NCBI GenBank assembly: GCA_947478655.1
Contig: CANJWU010000012.1
Location: 1 to 12,966, forward strand
Origin: Sphingobacteriales bacterium
Lineage (GTDB): Bacteria > Bacteroidota > Bacteroidia > Sphingobacteriales > Sphingobacteriaceae
Reading direction: 5' to 3'
DNA: 12,966 bases
In this document: positions 6,387 to 12,966 of the stretch, in pieces
Numbering within the stretch: position 1 is the first letter of the stretch
Layout: the number at the start of each line of letters is the position of its first letter
Notes under the pieces: model-generated
What the model was told of the DNA's origin: nothing
The model's database searches: none
The model's input: the letters and a program-made list of their open reading frames with translations, nothing else
Made by a program: the position numbers and the translations under genes

Positions 6387-7114
6387 TGTAGCAAAAAATT
6401 CACCACTGCTATACCAGCACCAATAATAATCGCAATCATCTTATAAAAATTGAATCGATGGTCTACATTAGATTCAAATAAAATGGTAGTAGAAATATGT
6501 AAAAATATTCCGATAACCGTAGCCATCATTAGTGGAAAATATTGATGGATATTGTTGGCTGTATCTAGCTGAATTTGTTGACTCAAATAACTTCCAGCTG
6601 GTGTCATGAATGCAAAAATGGCCAGCATAATAATTAGTTTATTTCCTTTAACCTGATGGCTCAATAATACACTTGCAAGCGCAAAAGCAGCGGGAATATG
6701 GTGTATAGCAATACCAAATACTAAAGAATTTAATTCATTGTTTCCAATCGATTGACCCACCAATGGCATGCCTTCTAAAAATGCATGCAAACAAAGACTC
6801 AACATAATACCAATTGGAAAAATATTTTTTTGTTGGTGTTGATGCGTATGAATATGCCCATGTTCAATTCCTTCAGAAAATTGTTCTAAAATGATTTGAA
6901 AAGAAAAGCCAAGTAATACAAATAAACCAGTGTATTTATTGCCAGATTCGTATACATCGGGCATTAGGTGCAGTATGGTGATTGCAAATAAATAGGCACC
7001 AGAAAAAGAAAGCACAAGTTTTAAGTTTTTAGTGTTTTCTTTTTTGAATAGAAATACAGCTAAACCACCTAATAGCGCTGCTAAAAATAAGATGATATTA
7101 TTAATGCTGAACAT
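6383..7114 (-). CDS. ZIP family metal transporter
   Basis: This 243-residue inner-membrane protein belongs to the ZIP family, which imports zinc or other divalent metals. It has about eight hydrophobic segments. The transport-site helices are recognisable: LCLHAFLEG in the fourth segment (H110, E114) and IAIHHIPAAFALASVLL in the fifth (H138, H139). The loop between the third and fourth helices is histidine-rich (HGHIHTHQHQ, residues 85-94), as is usual for metal capture or sensing in this family. The fifth helix lacks the acidic residue after the proline found in many ZIP proteins (HxxPEG), so metal preference may differ. It is the last gene of the minus-strand operon; its ATG lies inside the end of the PAP2 gene (14-base overlap). 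The specific metal cannot be predicted. Confidence 0.85.
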   Translation of the reverse strand: MFSINNIILFLAALLGGLAVFLFKKENTKNLKLVLSFSGAYLFAITILHLMPDVYESGNKYTGLFVLLGFSFQIILEQFSEGIEHGHIHTHQHQQKNIFPIGIMLSLCLHAFLEGMPLVGQSIGNNELNSLVFGIAIHHIPAAFALASVLLSHQVKGNKLIIMLAIFAFMTPAGSYLSQQIQLDTANNIHQYFPLMMATVIGIFLHISTTILFESNVDHRFNFYKMIAIIIGAGIAVVNFLLH

Positions 7115-7667
7115 TTTTCAATGAATTAAATTTTTCGTGCAAAGCAAAGGTAAACTTTCCAATTAGGATACCAATGATGGCTCCACAAATAACATCTAAA
7201 GGGTAATGAACCCCAACATAAACCTGTGCATAGCATATAATAGTTGCCCAAATAATAAATGCTGATTTTACCCAAGGCCATTTTTGTTTAAAAATAGAAC
7301 CAATTATCATAGCCATGCCAAAATGATTTGCTGCATGCGAGGAAACAAAACTATAACCACTGCCGCAACCAACTATATTGCGCGCCATACCCATTATATT
7401 TGGGTCGTTACAAGGTCTTAGGCGCTCAAATAGGGGTTTAAATACACCGGCACTTATAAAATCTGTTAAGGCAAAGGTGATTAAAATAAAGAGTACACTA
7501 ATCCAGCCTTTCTTACCAAAATTAACCACAAAGAAAACGATCAGGAATAAATAAAGCGGTGCCCAAAACAATTTACTCCGCATCAATGGCATTACAAAGT
7601 CGAAAAAATCGTTTGTCCAAATGCGATTAATGATTAAAAATAATTGTTGGTCTATTTGCTTTAACAT
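7101..7667 (-). CDS. PAP2 family membrane phosphatase
   Basis: This encodes 188 residues from the ATG at 7667. It is an integral membrane phosphatase of the PAP2 (type 2 phosphatidic acid phosphatase) family, which removes phosphate from lipid phosphates such as undecaprenyl pyrophosphate, phosphatidic acid or lipid A. Motif 1 is KPLFERLRP (K77, R84, P85), motif 2 is SSHAANHF with H111, and motif 3 is AQVYVGVHYPLD with H154 and D158. About five to six membrane helices surround these. Motif 3 has Gln where many members have Arg (SR-x5-H-x3-D), and motif 2 has SSH rather than SGH. The frame extends upstream to a TTG at 7688, but that would overlap the methyltransferase by 17 bases. The ATG, 4 bases after that gene's stop, is the better start. 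The physiological substrate is unknown. Confidence 0.85.
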   Translation of the reverse strand: MLKQIDQQLFLIINRIWTNDFFDFVMPLMRSKLFWAPLYLFLIVFFVVNFGKKGWISVLFILITFALTDFISAGVFKPLFERLRPCNDPNIMGMARNIVGCGSGYSFVSSHAANHFGMAMIIGSIFKQKWPWVKSAFIIWATIICYAQVYVGVHYPLDVICGAIIGILIGKFTFALHEKFNSLKNVQH

Positions 7668-7671
7668 GTAT

Positions 7672-8397
7672 TTATTTTTTTCGAGCAATAAGAATTAACC
7701 TTGGCGAACTATTTTCAAGATAAGGAGATAATTGATAGTCTCCAAAAACTTCAATCAATTCGAGGTTTTGAGCCGATAAATATTCTTTAAACTTAGCTAA
7801 ATGAATAATTTTAACTTCTTCTTGAAATTCAAAAGCCTGTCCCTTATCACTAAACTTGATGGTCTTCAATAAGAAATTAGCATTATATGATTTATGAATT
7901 TGAAAATCTATTCCTTGAATTGTTTTGATTTCTGTTATATTTTCGGAATTAAAAGCAGCCACATTGATATAGTCTAGTAATAAAATACCACCTTTTTTTA
8001 AAGCAGTACTAAACATATGTATGGCTTTTAGGTCATCACTTTCTTTCTTGAAATATCCAAAACTGGTAAACAAGTTAAACACGTAATCAAAATAATTACT
8101 GCATAAAACCTTTCGGATGTCGTGTTCCTGAAAATGCAACATTGCATTTTCCATGCTTTTGGCATAGGCGATATTTTCTGGCGAAAGATCTATACCTGTA
8201 ATGTCTAAACCTTTTTTATTAAAATGAATAGCATGTCTTCCACGGCCACATCCGGCATCTAAGGCCTTTTGATCTTTTTTAAAGTGAAAATATTCGGCAA
8301 TGGAGTCTATGAAATCTGCAGCTTCTTGATGATCTCTATTCGCATATAGTATATGGTAATAGGGCGAATTGAACCAAATGTTATACCAATTTTTCAT
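7672..8397 (-). CDS. Class I SAM-dependent methyltransferase
   Basis: This is a 241-residue cytoplasmic methyltransferase with the Rossmann-like class I fold. Motif I is ALDAGCGRGRHA at residues 45-56, which binds S-adenosylmethionine. D70 in ITGIDLSPENI is the acidic residue that binds the ribose hydroxyls. HDIRKVL (about 92-98) and FDYVFNLFTSFGYF (about 103-116) fit motifs II-III and the post-III region. The N-terminus, MKNWYNIWFNSPYYHILYAN, is a known lead-in for a Bacteroidota subgroup of these enzymes. The acceptor molecule cannot be inferred; small molecules, quinone precursors and others are all possible. It is the first gene of the minus-strand operon with the PAP2 phosphatase (4-base gap) and ZIP transporter, and it is divergent from glmM. 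Confidence 0.82.
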   Translation of the reverse strand: MKNWYNIWFNSPYYHILYANRDHQEAADFIDSIAEYFHFKKDQKALDAGCGRGRHAIHFNKKGLDITGIDLSPENIAYAKSMENAMLHFQEHDIRKVLCSNYFDYVFNLFTSFGYFKKESDDLKAIHMFSTALKKGGILLLDYINVAAFNSENITEIKTIQGIDFQIHKSYNANFLLKTIKFSDKGQAFEFQEEVKIIHLAKFKEYLSAQNLELIEVFGDYQLSPYLENSSPRLILIARKK

Positions 8398-8414
8398 TTA
8401 TAGCTTGCATTCAA

Positions 8415-8426
8415 AAAACCGGTTTT
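8415..8426. repeat. 12-base perfect palindrome upstream of the methyltransferase
   Basis: AAAACCGGTTTT reads the same on both strands. It lies 17 bases before the methyltransferase ATG and in the shared divergent region with glmM. It has no loop, so it is more likely a protein-binding dyad than an RNA hairpin, if functional at all. No regulator is implicated. Confidence 0.3.
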
Positions 8427-8448
8427 AATTTAATTGGCTTTTCTGTCT

Positions 8449-8486
8449 CAAAAATGCTTAAAAAATATCATTATTTAAGGTTTTTG
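8449..8486. repeat. Composite inverted repeat in the divergent glmM region
   Basis: An inner 10-base stem pairs 8457-8466 with 8470-8479 (one A-A mismatch) around an ATC loop. An outer 6-base stem pairs CAAAAA (8449-8454) with TTTTTG (8481-8486), with a small internal loop between. It lies 36 bases upstream of the putative -7 element of glmM. Divergent genes do not need a terminator here, so it may be an operator, or a leader hairpin for the methyltransferase transcript. A chance origin in AT-rich DNA is possible. Confidence 0.35.
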
Positions 8487-8521
8487 TGATACAAATACCC
8501 TTCAAATCTCTTAGATTTTTT

Positions 8522-8529
8522 TATTTTTG
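8522..8529 (+). promoter_or_regulatory. Putative -7 promoter element for glmM
   Basis: TATTTTTG matches the TAnnTTTG consensus and lies 17 bases before the TTG start of glmM, predicting a leader of about 10 bases. The -33 region (about 8499-8503) has no TTTG. The surrounding T-run lowers the value of the match, but it is the only good candidate before glmM and the cysteine desulfurase. Confidence 0.4.
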
Positions 8530-8546
8530 TTAGATATACTGAAAAT

Positions 8547-9959
8547 TTGACACTCATAAAATCTATATCTGGAATTAGGGGCACTATTGGTGGTCCATCT
8601 GGCGAAGGCTTAACACCTTTCGATATCGTAAAATTTACTGCAGCATTTGGTCAATGGATCATAGCAAAGTCGGGTAAAAAGAAAATTGTAATTGGAAGAG
8701 ATGCTAGAATATCGGGCGAAATGGTTCGTCATATTGTAGTGGGCACTCTACAAGGATTAGGCATTGAGGTAATTGATATTGGATTGTCAACCACTCCAAC
8801 AGTAGAATTAGCAGTTCCTTTAGAACAAGCTGGAGGTGGCATTATTCTTACGGCCAGTCATAATCCAAAACAATGGAATGCCCTTAAATTATTGAATGAC
8901 AAAGGAGAATTTATATCTGATACTGATGGTCAAGAAGTATTAACTATGGCTGATTCGGATCAAATAATATTTGCTTCGGTCGATGAATTAGGTTCTTATA
9001 TTCAAGATGATTCTTATTTACAAAAACACATAGACCATATATTGGCATTGACTTTAGTTGATGTTGCGGCCATTAAAGCGAAGAATTTTAAAGTGGTGGT
9101 TGATGCGGTGAATTCTACGGGAGGTATTTTTGTGCCTGCCTTATTGAAGGCCCTGGGCGTTCATCAAATTACCGAAATATATTGCGAACCAAACGGACAC
9201 TTTCCGCATAATCCAGAACCATTACCAGAAAACTTAGTTGCGCTATCGGATGCGGTAAAGCAAAATCAAGCAGATGTAGGAATTGCAGTAGATCCAGACG
9301 TGGATAGATTGTGTTTTGTTTGTGAAGATGGACAAATGTTTGGAGAAGAATATACCTTAGTTGCAGTGGCAGATTTTGTGTTAAAAAATACCAGTTCGGA
9401 GACCTATGCAGCACAACAGAAATTAGGGAATACCGTTTCTAATTTATCTTCTACCAGAGCTTTAAGAGATGTTACTACAGCGGCCAATGGCAAATACATT
9501 GCTTCTGCTGTTGGCGAAGTAAATGTAGTGAATGCCATGAAAGCCAATCAAGCAATCATTGGTGGCGAAGGAAATGGCGGCATTATTTACCCTGAGTCTC
9601 ATTATGGAAGAGATGCCTTAGTGGGAATTGCATTGTTTTTAACCCATTTAGCAAAATCAGGTCAGACTGTTTCTGAAATGCGAAAATCATACCCAGCCTA
9701 TTTTATTTCTAAAAACAAAATTGATTTAACACCTGAAATAAATATTGATGAATTATTAGCAAAGGTTAAAGCAAAATACCAGTCACAGCCTATCAACGAA
9801 GTGGATGGTTTAAAAATCGAATTTGATAAAGAGTGGTTACATTTGAGAAGATCAAATACCGAAGCAATTATCAGAATTTACTCAGAAAGTCAAACAGCAG
9901 CAGCTGCTCAGGCTTTAGCAGAAAAAATCATCGGAGACATAAAAGAATTTATTAAATAA
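8547..9959 (+). CDS. glmM: Phosphoglucosamine mutase (phosphohexomutase family)
   Basis: This 470-residue cytoplasmic enzyme belongs to the alpha-D-phosphohexomutase family. GlmM interconverts glucosamine-6-phosphate and glucosamine-1-phosphate on the way to UDP-GlcNAc for peptidoglycan and lipopolysaccharide. The phosphoserine loop TASHNP puts the catalytic serine at 104. The magnesium loop DPDVDR is at 249-254, with D249, D251 and D253 as ligands. The sugar-binding loop is GGEGNGG at 339-345, and the phosphate-binding loop is RRSNTEAIIRIY at 434-445. The GEGNGG loop differs from the GEQSGH form of classical GlmM, and such proteins are sometimes labelled phosphomannomutase, so substrate assignment is probable rather than certain. 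The start is a TTG: the family begins MTLIKSISGIRG, and no in-frame ATG or GTG lies between the upstream region and that point. The cysteine desulfurase follows after 7 bases. Confidence 0.87.
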   Translation: MTLIKSISGIRGTIGGPSGEGLTPFDIVKFTAAFGQWIIAKSGKKKIVIGRDARISGEMVRHIVVGTLQGLGIEVIDIGLSTTPTVELAVPLEQAGGGIILTASHNPKQWNALKLLNDKGEFISDTDGQEVLTMADSDQIIFASVDELGSYIQDDSYLQKHIDHILALTLVDVAAIKAKNFKVVVDAVNSTGGIFVPALLKALGVHQITEIYCEPNGHFPHNPEPLPENLVALSDAVKQNQADVGIAVDPDVDRLCFVCEDGQMFGEEYTLVAVADFVLKNTSSETYAAQQKLGNTVSNLSSTRALRDVTTAANGKYIASAVGEVNVVNAMKANQAIIGGEGNGGIIYPESHYGRDALVGIALFLTHLAKSGQTVSEMRKSYPAYFISKNKIDLTPEINIDELLAKVKAKYQSQPINEVDGLKIEFDKEWLHLRRSNTEAIIRIYSESQTAAAAQALAEKIIGDIKEFIK

Positions 9960-9966
9960 ATTTACC

Positions 9967-11097
9967 ATGAATAGAATTTACTTAGACAACGCAGCCACAA
10001 CCCCAATGGACAAAGCGGTTGTTTCCCTAATGACAGAAATGATGGAAAACCAATTTGGTAATCCATCTTCTATTCATGCAGATGGTAGAGGTGTTAGAAC
10101 GAAAGTAGAAGAAGCGCGTAAAACAGTTGCAAAATTATTAAATACCAGCCCTTCAGAAATATTTTTTACTTCTGGTGGTACCGAAGCCGATAACATGGCT
10201 ATTCGTTGTACTATAAAAGACTTAGGTATTAAGCATGCGATTACGACAAGTATTGAACACCATGCAGTGGTTCATACCTTAGAAGAACTTGCTCATGATG
10301 GTCTTATTAAATTAAGTTTTGTACAATTAGATGAAAAGGGCAGTGTAGATATGCTGCATTTGGCCAAATTATTAGCCGAAAACGAACGCAGTTTGGTTTC
10401 TTTAATGCATGCAAACAACGAAATTGGTAATTTAATAGATCTAAAAGCAGTTGGCGAATTGTGTGAACAACATGATGCCATTTTTCATTCAGATACGGTG
10501 CAAACCATGGGTCATTATGCACATGATTTAGCGAATTTACCTATCCATTTTATTACTTGTGCCGCACATAAATTTCATGGCCCTAAAGGAGTTGGATTTT
10601 TATACATCAGTCATAAAGTAAAAATAAAGCCACTTATTTTTGGAGGTTCGCAAGAGCGAAACATGCGTGGAGGTACCGAAAATGTATATGGAATTGTGGG
10701 TTTAGCAAAGGCGCTAAGTATTGCCTACGAAGAGATGCAGCCACATCATACCCATATTCAATCTTTAAAAACGTATATGATTGAATCATTGAAAGCCGCT
10801 ATTCCAAACATTGCATTTAATGGCGATATTGATCCTGAAAAAAGTTTATATACTGTTTTAAATGTTTCATTTCCACCAAGTGAAATGGGAGAGATGTTGT
10901 TGTTTAGTTTAGATATTGCTGGAATTTCTGTATCTGGTGGCAGTGCTTGTTCTTCGGGCTCAAATGTAGGCTCCCATGTACTTACAGGAATTAAAGCAGA
11001 TCCTGCGCGTTCGGCGGTTAGGTTCTCTTTTTCTAAATATAATACCAAAGAAGAAATAGATATTGTGGTGGCAAAATTGAAAGAACTTATTAAATAA
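9967..11097 (+). CDS. Cysteine desulfurase (NifS/IscS family)
   Basis: This 376-residue pyridoxal phosphate enzyme removes sulfur from cysteine to give alanine and an enzyme-bound persulfide for iron-sulfur clusters, thio-tRNA or other cofactors. The N-terminus YLDNAATTP is the family signature. TSGGTEADN binds the cofactor phosphate, H98 in IEHHA stacks on the ring, and D176 in HSDTVQ contacts the pyridine nitrogen. K202 in AAHKFHGPKG forms the Schiff base. The catalytic cysteine is C328 in SGGSACSSGS. These features place it in group I (NifS/IscS-like) rather than the SufS group. No iscU, sufU or tRNA-modification partner is next to it, so its acceptor is unknown. It lies 7 bases after glmM and probably shares its promoter, a pairing that may be organisational only. 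Confidence 0.92.
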   Translation: MNRIYLDNAATTPMDKAVVSLMTEMMENQFGNPSSIHADGRGVRTKVEEARKTVAKLLNTSPSEIFFTSGGTEADNMAIRCTIKDLGIKHAITTSIEHHAVVHTLEELAHDGLIKLSFVQLDEKGSVDMLHLAKLLAENERSLVSLMHANNEIGNLIDLKAVGELCEQHDAIFHSDTVQTMGHYAHDLANLPIHFITCAAHKFHGPKGVGFLYISHKVKIKPLIFGGSQERNMRGGTENVYGIVGLAKALSIAYEEMQPHHTHIQSLKTYMIESLKAAIPNIAFNGDIDPEKSLYTVLNVSFPPSEMGEMLLFSLDIAGISVSGGSACSSGSNVGSHVLTGIKADPARSAVRFSFSKYNTKEEIDIVVAKLKELIK

Positions 11098-11107
11098 TTT
11101 CTTTCCA

Positions 11108-11154
11108 CCATACGAATTCTATTTCATTGAATAATTTTAAAAATTAACGTATGG
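11108..11154 (+). repeat. Inverted repeat covering the pirin start codon
   Basis: CCATACG at 11108-11114 is the exact reverse complement of CGTATGG at 11148-11154, which contains the pirin ATG at 11151-11153. The 33 bases between are AT-rich and hold a small AATTTT/AAAATT dyad. In an mRNA from upstream the arms could pair and hide the start codon. A 7-base match with a long loop is modest evidence. Confidence 0.3.
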
Positions 11155-12032
11155 AAAATAATAATAAAAATAGATCGGTTGCTGCCATACTTTATGCACA
11201 TCCATTTGATATGGGCGGAATGCCCATCAGACAGCCCTTTCCGACCAATAAGTTGGAACAAATAGATCCATTTATATTATTGCATCATGCAATTGTAGCA
11301 ATTCCTAAAGAAAGTGATCCCAAGCATACCGGTGTAGGACCGCATCCACATCGTGGTTTTTCTCCTGTTACATTTATATTTGAAGGCGGTGTTCATCATC
11401 AAGATAGCAGAGGGAATAACAATATTATTTATAAAGGAGGTATTCAATGGATGAATGCTGGAATGGGTATTATACACAGCGAAAGACCACCTGCAGACAT
11501 ACAAGCAATTGGTGGCAAGCAGGAAATTATTCAAATGTGGATCAATACGCCTGCTCGTCATAAAATGGACGAACCAGCTTATATTCCATTAACTGCAGAA
11601 GAAATTCCTACTGCTTTTTTTGATGATCAAAAAATTAAAGTTTGTGTGCAAGCTGGAAATCTTTTAGGTTTAAAAGGACCCATTCATGCACATTCAGAAT
11701 TGAATGCTGCAACGCTATTTTTTGAAGCGGGCGCTAATATTTCAATTCCGTTTGAAGCTACTCATAATGCTTTTATTTATTTACTAGATGGGCAATTAAA
11801 TGTAGCAGGGCATGGTATTGTAGAGTCAAAGCATGCCGTTTATTTTGCCAACGATGGCGAGCAAATTACCTTATCAGCGCAACAAAACACCCGCATTTTA
11901 ATGATGACTGGATTACCCATAAACGAAAAAATGGTTTCGCATGGTCCATTTGTGATGAATTCTGAAACCGAATTAATGGAAGCCTTTAGGGATTATCAAA
12001 TGGGCAAAATGGGTGTGTTAATAGAAGAATAA
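11151..12032 (+). CDS. Pirin family protein
   Basis: This 293-residue protein belongs to the pirin group of the cupin superfamily, with two stacked beta-barrel domains. The N-terminal domain has the metal site seen in human pirin: H65 and H67 in PHPHRGF, and H109 and E111 in GIIHSERP. All four ligands are present, so it should bind iron or a similar metal. GGVHHQDSRGNN and WMNAGMGIIHSE are family signatures. Bacterial pirins include quercetin 2,3-dioxygenases and proteins that bind pyruvate dehydrogenase, but most are uncharacterised, and enzyme activity should not be assumed. The C-terminal domain (about 185-290) lacks the ligands, as usual. The gene is 53 bases after the cysteine desulfurase and 21 before the exonuclease gene. 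There is no visible ribosome binding site, and an inverted repeat covers the start. Confidence 0.88.
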   Translation: MENNNKNRSVAAILYAHPFDMGGMPIRQPFPTNKLEQIDPFILLHHAIVAIPKESDPKHTGVGPHPHRGFSPVTFIFEGGVHHQDSRGNNNIIYKGGIQWMNAGMGIIHSERPPADIQAIGGKQEIIQMWINTPARHKMDEPAYIPLTAEEIPTAFFDDQKIKVCVQAGNLLGLKGPIHAHSELNAATLFFEAGANISIPFEATHNAFIYLLDGQLNVAGHGIVESKHAVYFANDGEQITLSAQQNTRILMMTGLPINEKMVSHGPFVMNSETELMEAFRDYQMGKMGVLIEE

Positions 12033-12053
12033 ATTTTTAAAATATAATACTTT

Positions 12054-12869
12054 ATGATAAAATTAAATTTAAAAAAACCAATTGCATTTTTCGACATCGA
12101 ATCTACGGGTATCAATGTTGCGAGTGATCGTATTGTAGAAATATCTGTTTTAAAAATAAATCCTGATGGTACTGAAGAGATAAAAACCAAAAGAATTAAT
12201 CCCGAAATGCCTATTCCCATTGAATCTTCTTTGATTCATGGAATTTACGATGAGGATATTAAAGACGAACCCACTTTTAAACAAATTGCAAAAGGTTTGG
12301 CTCAGTTTTTAGACAACTGCGATTTAGGCGGATATAATTCTAATAAATTTGACATTCCATTATTGATGGAAGAGTTTTTAAGAGTAGAGGTAGATTTTGA
12401 TATCAGCAAAAGAAAAATGGTTGATGTGCAAAATATTTTCCATCAAATGGAACAAAGAACTTTAAAAGCAGCTTACCGTTTTTATTGCGATAAAGATTTA
12501 ACCAATGCACATTCTGCCGAAGCAGATATAAGAGCTACTTACGAAGTCTTGTTGAGTCAGATAGAAAGGTACGAAAACACCGAAATGACTGATAAAAAGG
12601 GCGAAACATCTATTCCTGTTAAAAATGACATAGAGGCCTTACATCTGTTTACACAAATGCAAAAAAATGTAGATTTTGCAGGCACCATAGTTTACAATGC
12701 AAAAGGAGAAGAAGTATTTAATTTTGGAAAACACAAAGGCAAAACGGTAGAAGAAGTTTTTAGAACCGAACCAAGTTATTATGATTGGATGCAAAATGGG
12801 ATGTTTCCTTTGTATACTAAAAAGAAATTAACCGAATTGCGTTTTAAATTATTCAATAAAAAAATCTAA
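12054..12869 (+). CDS. DEDDh 3'-5' exonuclease with ExoX-like C-terminal domain
   Basis: This 271-residue protein has two parts. Residues 8-170 form a DnaQ-like DEDDh exonuclease domain. Its catalytic residues are D14 and E16 in FFDIESTGI, D100 in NSNKFDIPLL, and H153 and D158 in NAHSAEADIRAT, so all five acid/histidine positions are present. Residues about 222-265 have the pattern FNFGKHKGKTVEEV followed by SYYDWMQNG, which resembles the C-terminal domain of exodeoxyribonuclease X and the related DUF3820 group. Such enzymes remove nucleotides from DNA 3' ends in repair or proofreading; RNA substrates are also possible. The link (about 171-215) is charged. It is probably co-transcribed with pirin (21-base gap). 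Its stop overlaps the convergent gene's stop by 4 bases. Confidence 0.88.
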   Translation: MIKLNLKKPIAFFDIESTGINVASDRIVEISVLKINPDGTEEIKTKRINPEMPIPIESSLIHGIYDEDIKDEPTFKQIAKGLAQFLDNCDLGGYNSNKFDIPLLMEEFLRVEVDFDISKRKMVDVQNIFHQMEQRTLKAAYRFYCDKDLTNAHSAEADIRATYEVLLSQIERYENTEMTDKKGETSIPVKNDIEALHLFTQMQKNVDFAGTIVYNAKGEEVFNFGKHKGKTVEEVFRTEPSYYDWMQNGMFPLYTKKKLTELRFKLFNKKI

Positions 12870-12966
12870 TTATTTCCAATTAGCATTGCCTGAAAATCAG
12901 CCATCATATTGGGGATGGATACTGATTTTACATCATGTGCAATTTGTTGTTCGTTTAAATAATTGA
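12866..12966 (-). CDS. C-terminal end of an unidentified protein (partial)
   Basis: On the minus strand an open frame enters from the right edge and ends with TAG at 12868-12866. It gives 32 residues, including the segments NYLNEQQIAHDVKSVSI and MMADFQAMLIGNN. The other two minus-strand frames are closed by stops here. The 4-base overlap with the stop of the convergent exonuclease gene resembles the marR/ZIP junction. I do not recognise the family, and the fragment is too short to assign. It may also be a chance open frame, though codon use looks ordinary. Confidence 0.45.
   Translation of the reverse strand, partial: NYLNEQQIAHDVKSVSIPNMMADFQAMLIGNN

Noticed and set aside
7668..7688. TTG start at 7688 for the PAP2 phosphatase
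   Set aside because: It would overlap the methyltransferase by 17 bases and adds seven residues translated from that gene's end; the ATG at 7667 gives a 4-base gap and an ordinary start.
10293..11111. Minus-strand open frames opposite the cysteine desulfurase
   Set aside because: They lie wholly or almost wholly within a gene with all family motifs intact, and their translations show no recognisable domain.
1..12966. CRISPR arrays, insertion sequences, tRNA or rRNA genes, phage or defence genes
   Set aside because: I saw no regularly spaced repeats, transposase motifs, terminal inverted repeats, tRNA-like cloverleaf or toxin/defence domains; the intergenic regions are all under 160 bases.

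Overview
This is an AT-rich, gene-dense chromosomal window with almost no spare DNA. The gene families point to a member of the Bacteroidota, probably near the Chitinophagales or Sphingobacteriales. The evidence is a long form of NusB, a DUF1573 lipoprotein followed by YajC and a YbbR-like protein, a small DUF5522 protein, and -7 promoter elements of the TAnnTTTG type used by that phylum. Shine-Dalgarno sequences are mostly absent, as expected there. I see no rRNA, tRNA, insertion sequence, phage gene or CRISPR array. The phylum call is an inference from families and motifs.

Layout. Bases 1-152 hold the start of an ABC transporter gene on the minus strand. A short divergent region (153-309) separates it from a plus-strand block: leucine-type amino acid dehydrogenase, nusB, a DUF1573 lipoprotein and yajC. 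A strong intrinsic terminator follows yajC. Next is a tightly packed set: YbbR-like protein, coaE, a metallo-beta-lactamase/beta-CASP exonuclease-like protein, a 56-residue DUF5522 protein and a MarR regulator. YbbR/coaE and coaE/exonuclease overlap by ATGA, and DUF5522 starts on the base after the exonuclease stop. A minus-strand operon runs the other way from about 8397 to 6383: SAM methyltransferase, PAP2 phosphatase, ZIP metal transporter. Its end overlaps the end of marR by 4 bases.

A 149-base divergent region (8398-8546) with two inverted repeats and a -7 element leads to glmM (TTG start) and a cysteine desulfurase, probably one operon. Then come a pirin and a DEDDh exonuclease with an ExoX-like C-terminal domain. 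The last 101 bases hold the end of an unidentified minus-strand gene that overlaps the exonuclease stop by 4 bases.

The content is mainly housekeeping: branched-chain amino acid catabolism, transcription antitermination, protein export, CoA synthesis, cell-wall sugar precursor synthesis, sulfur mobilisation and nucleic acid processing. I found no convincing undescribed multi-gene system. The points most worth a second look are the exonuclease-DUF5522 pair, the terminator with an embedded promoter-like element before the YbbR gene, the hairpins in the glmM upstream region, and a possible hairpin covering the pirin start codon.
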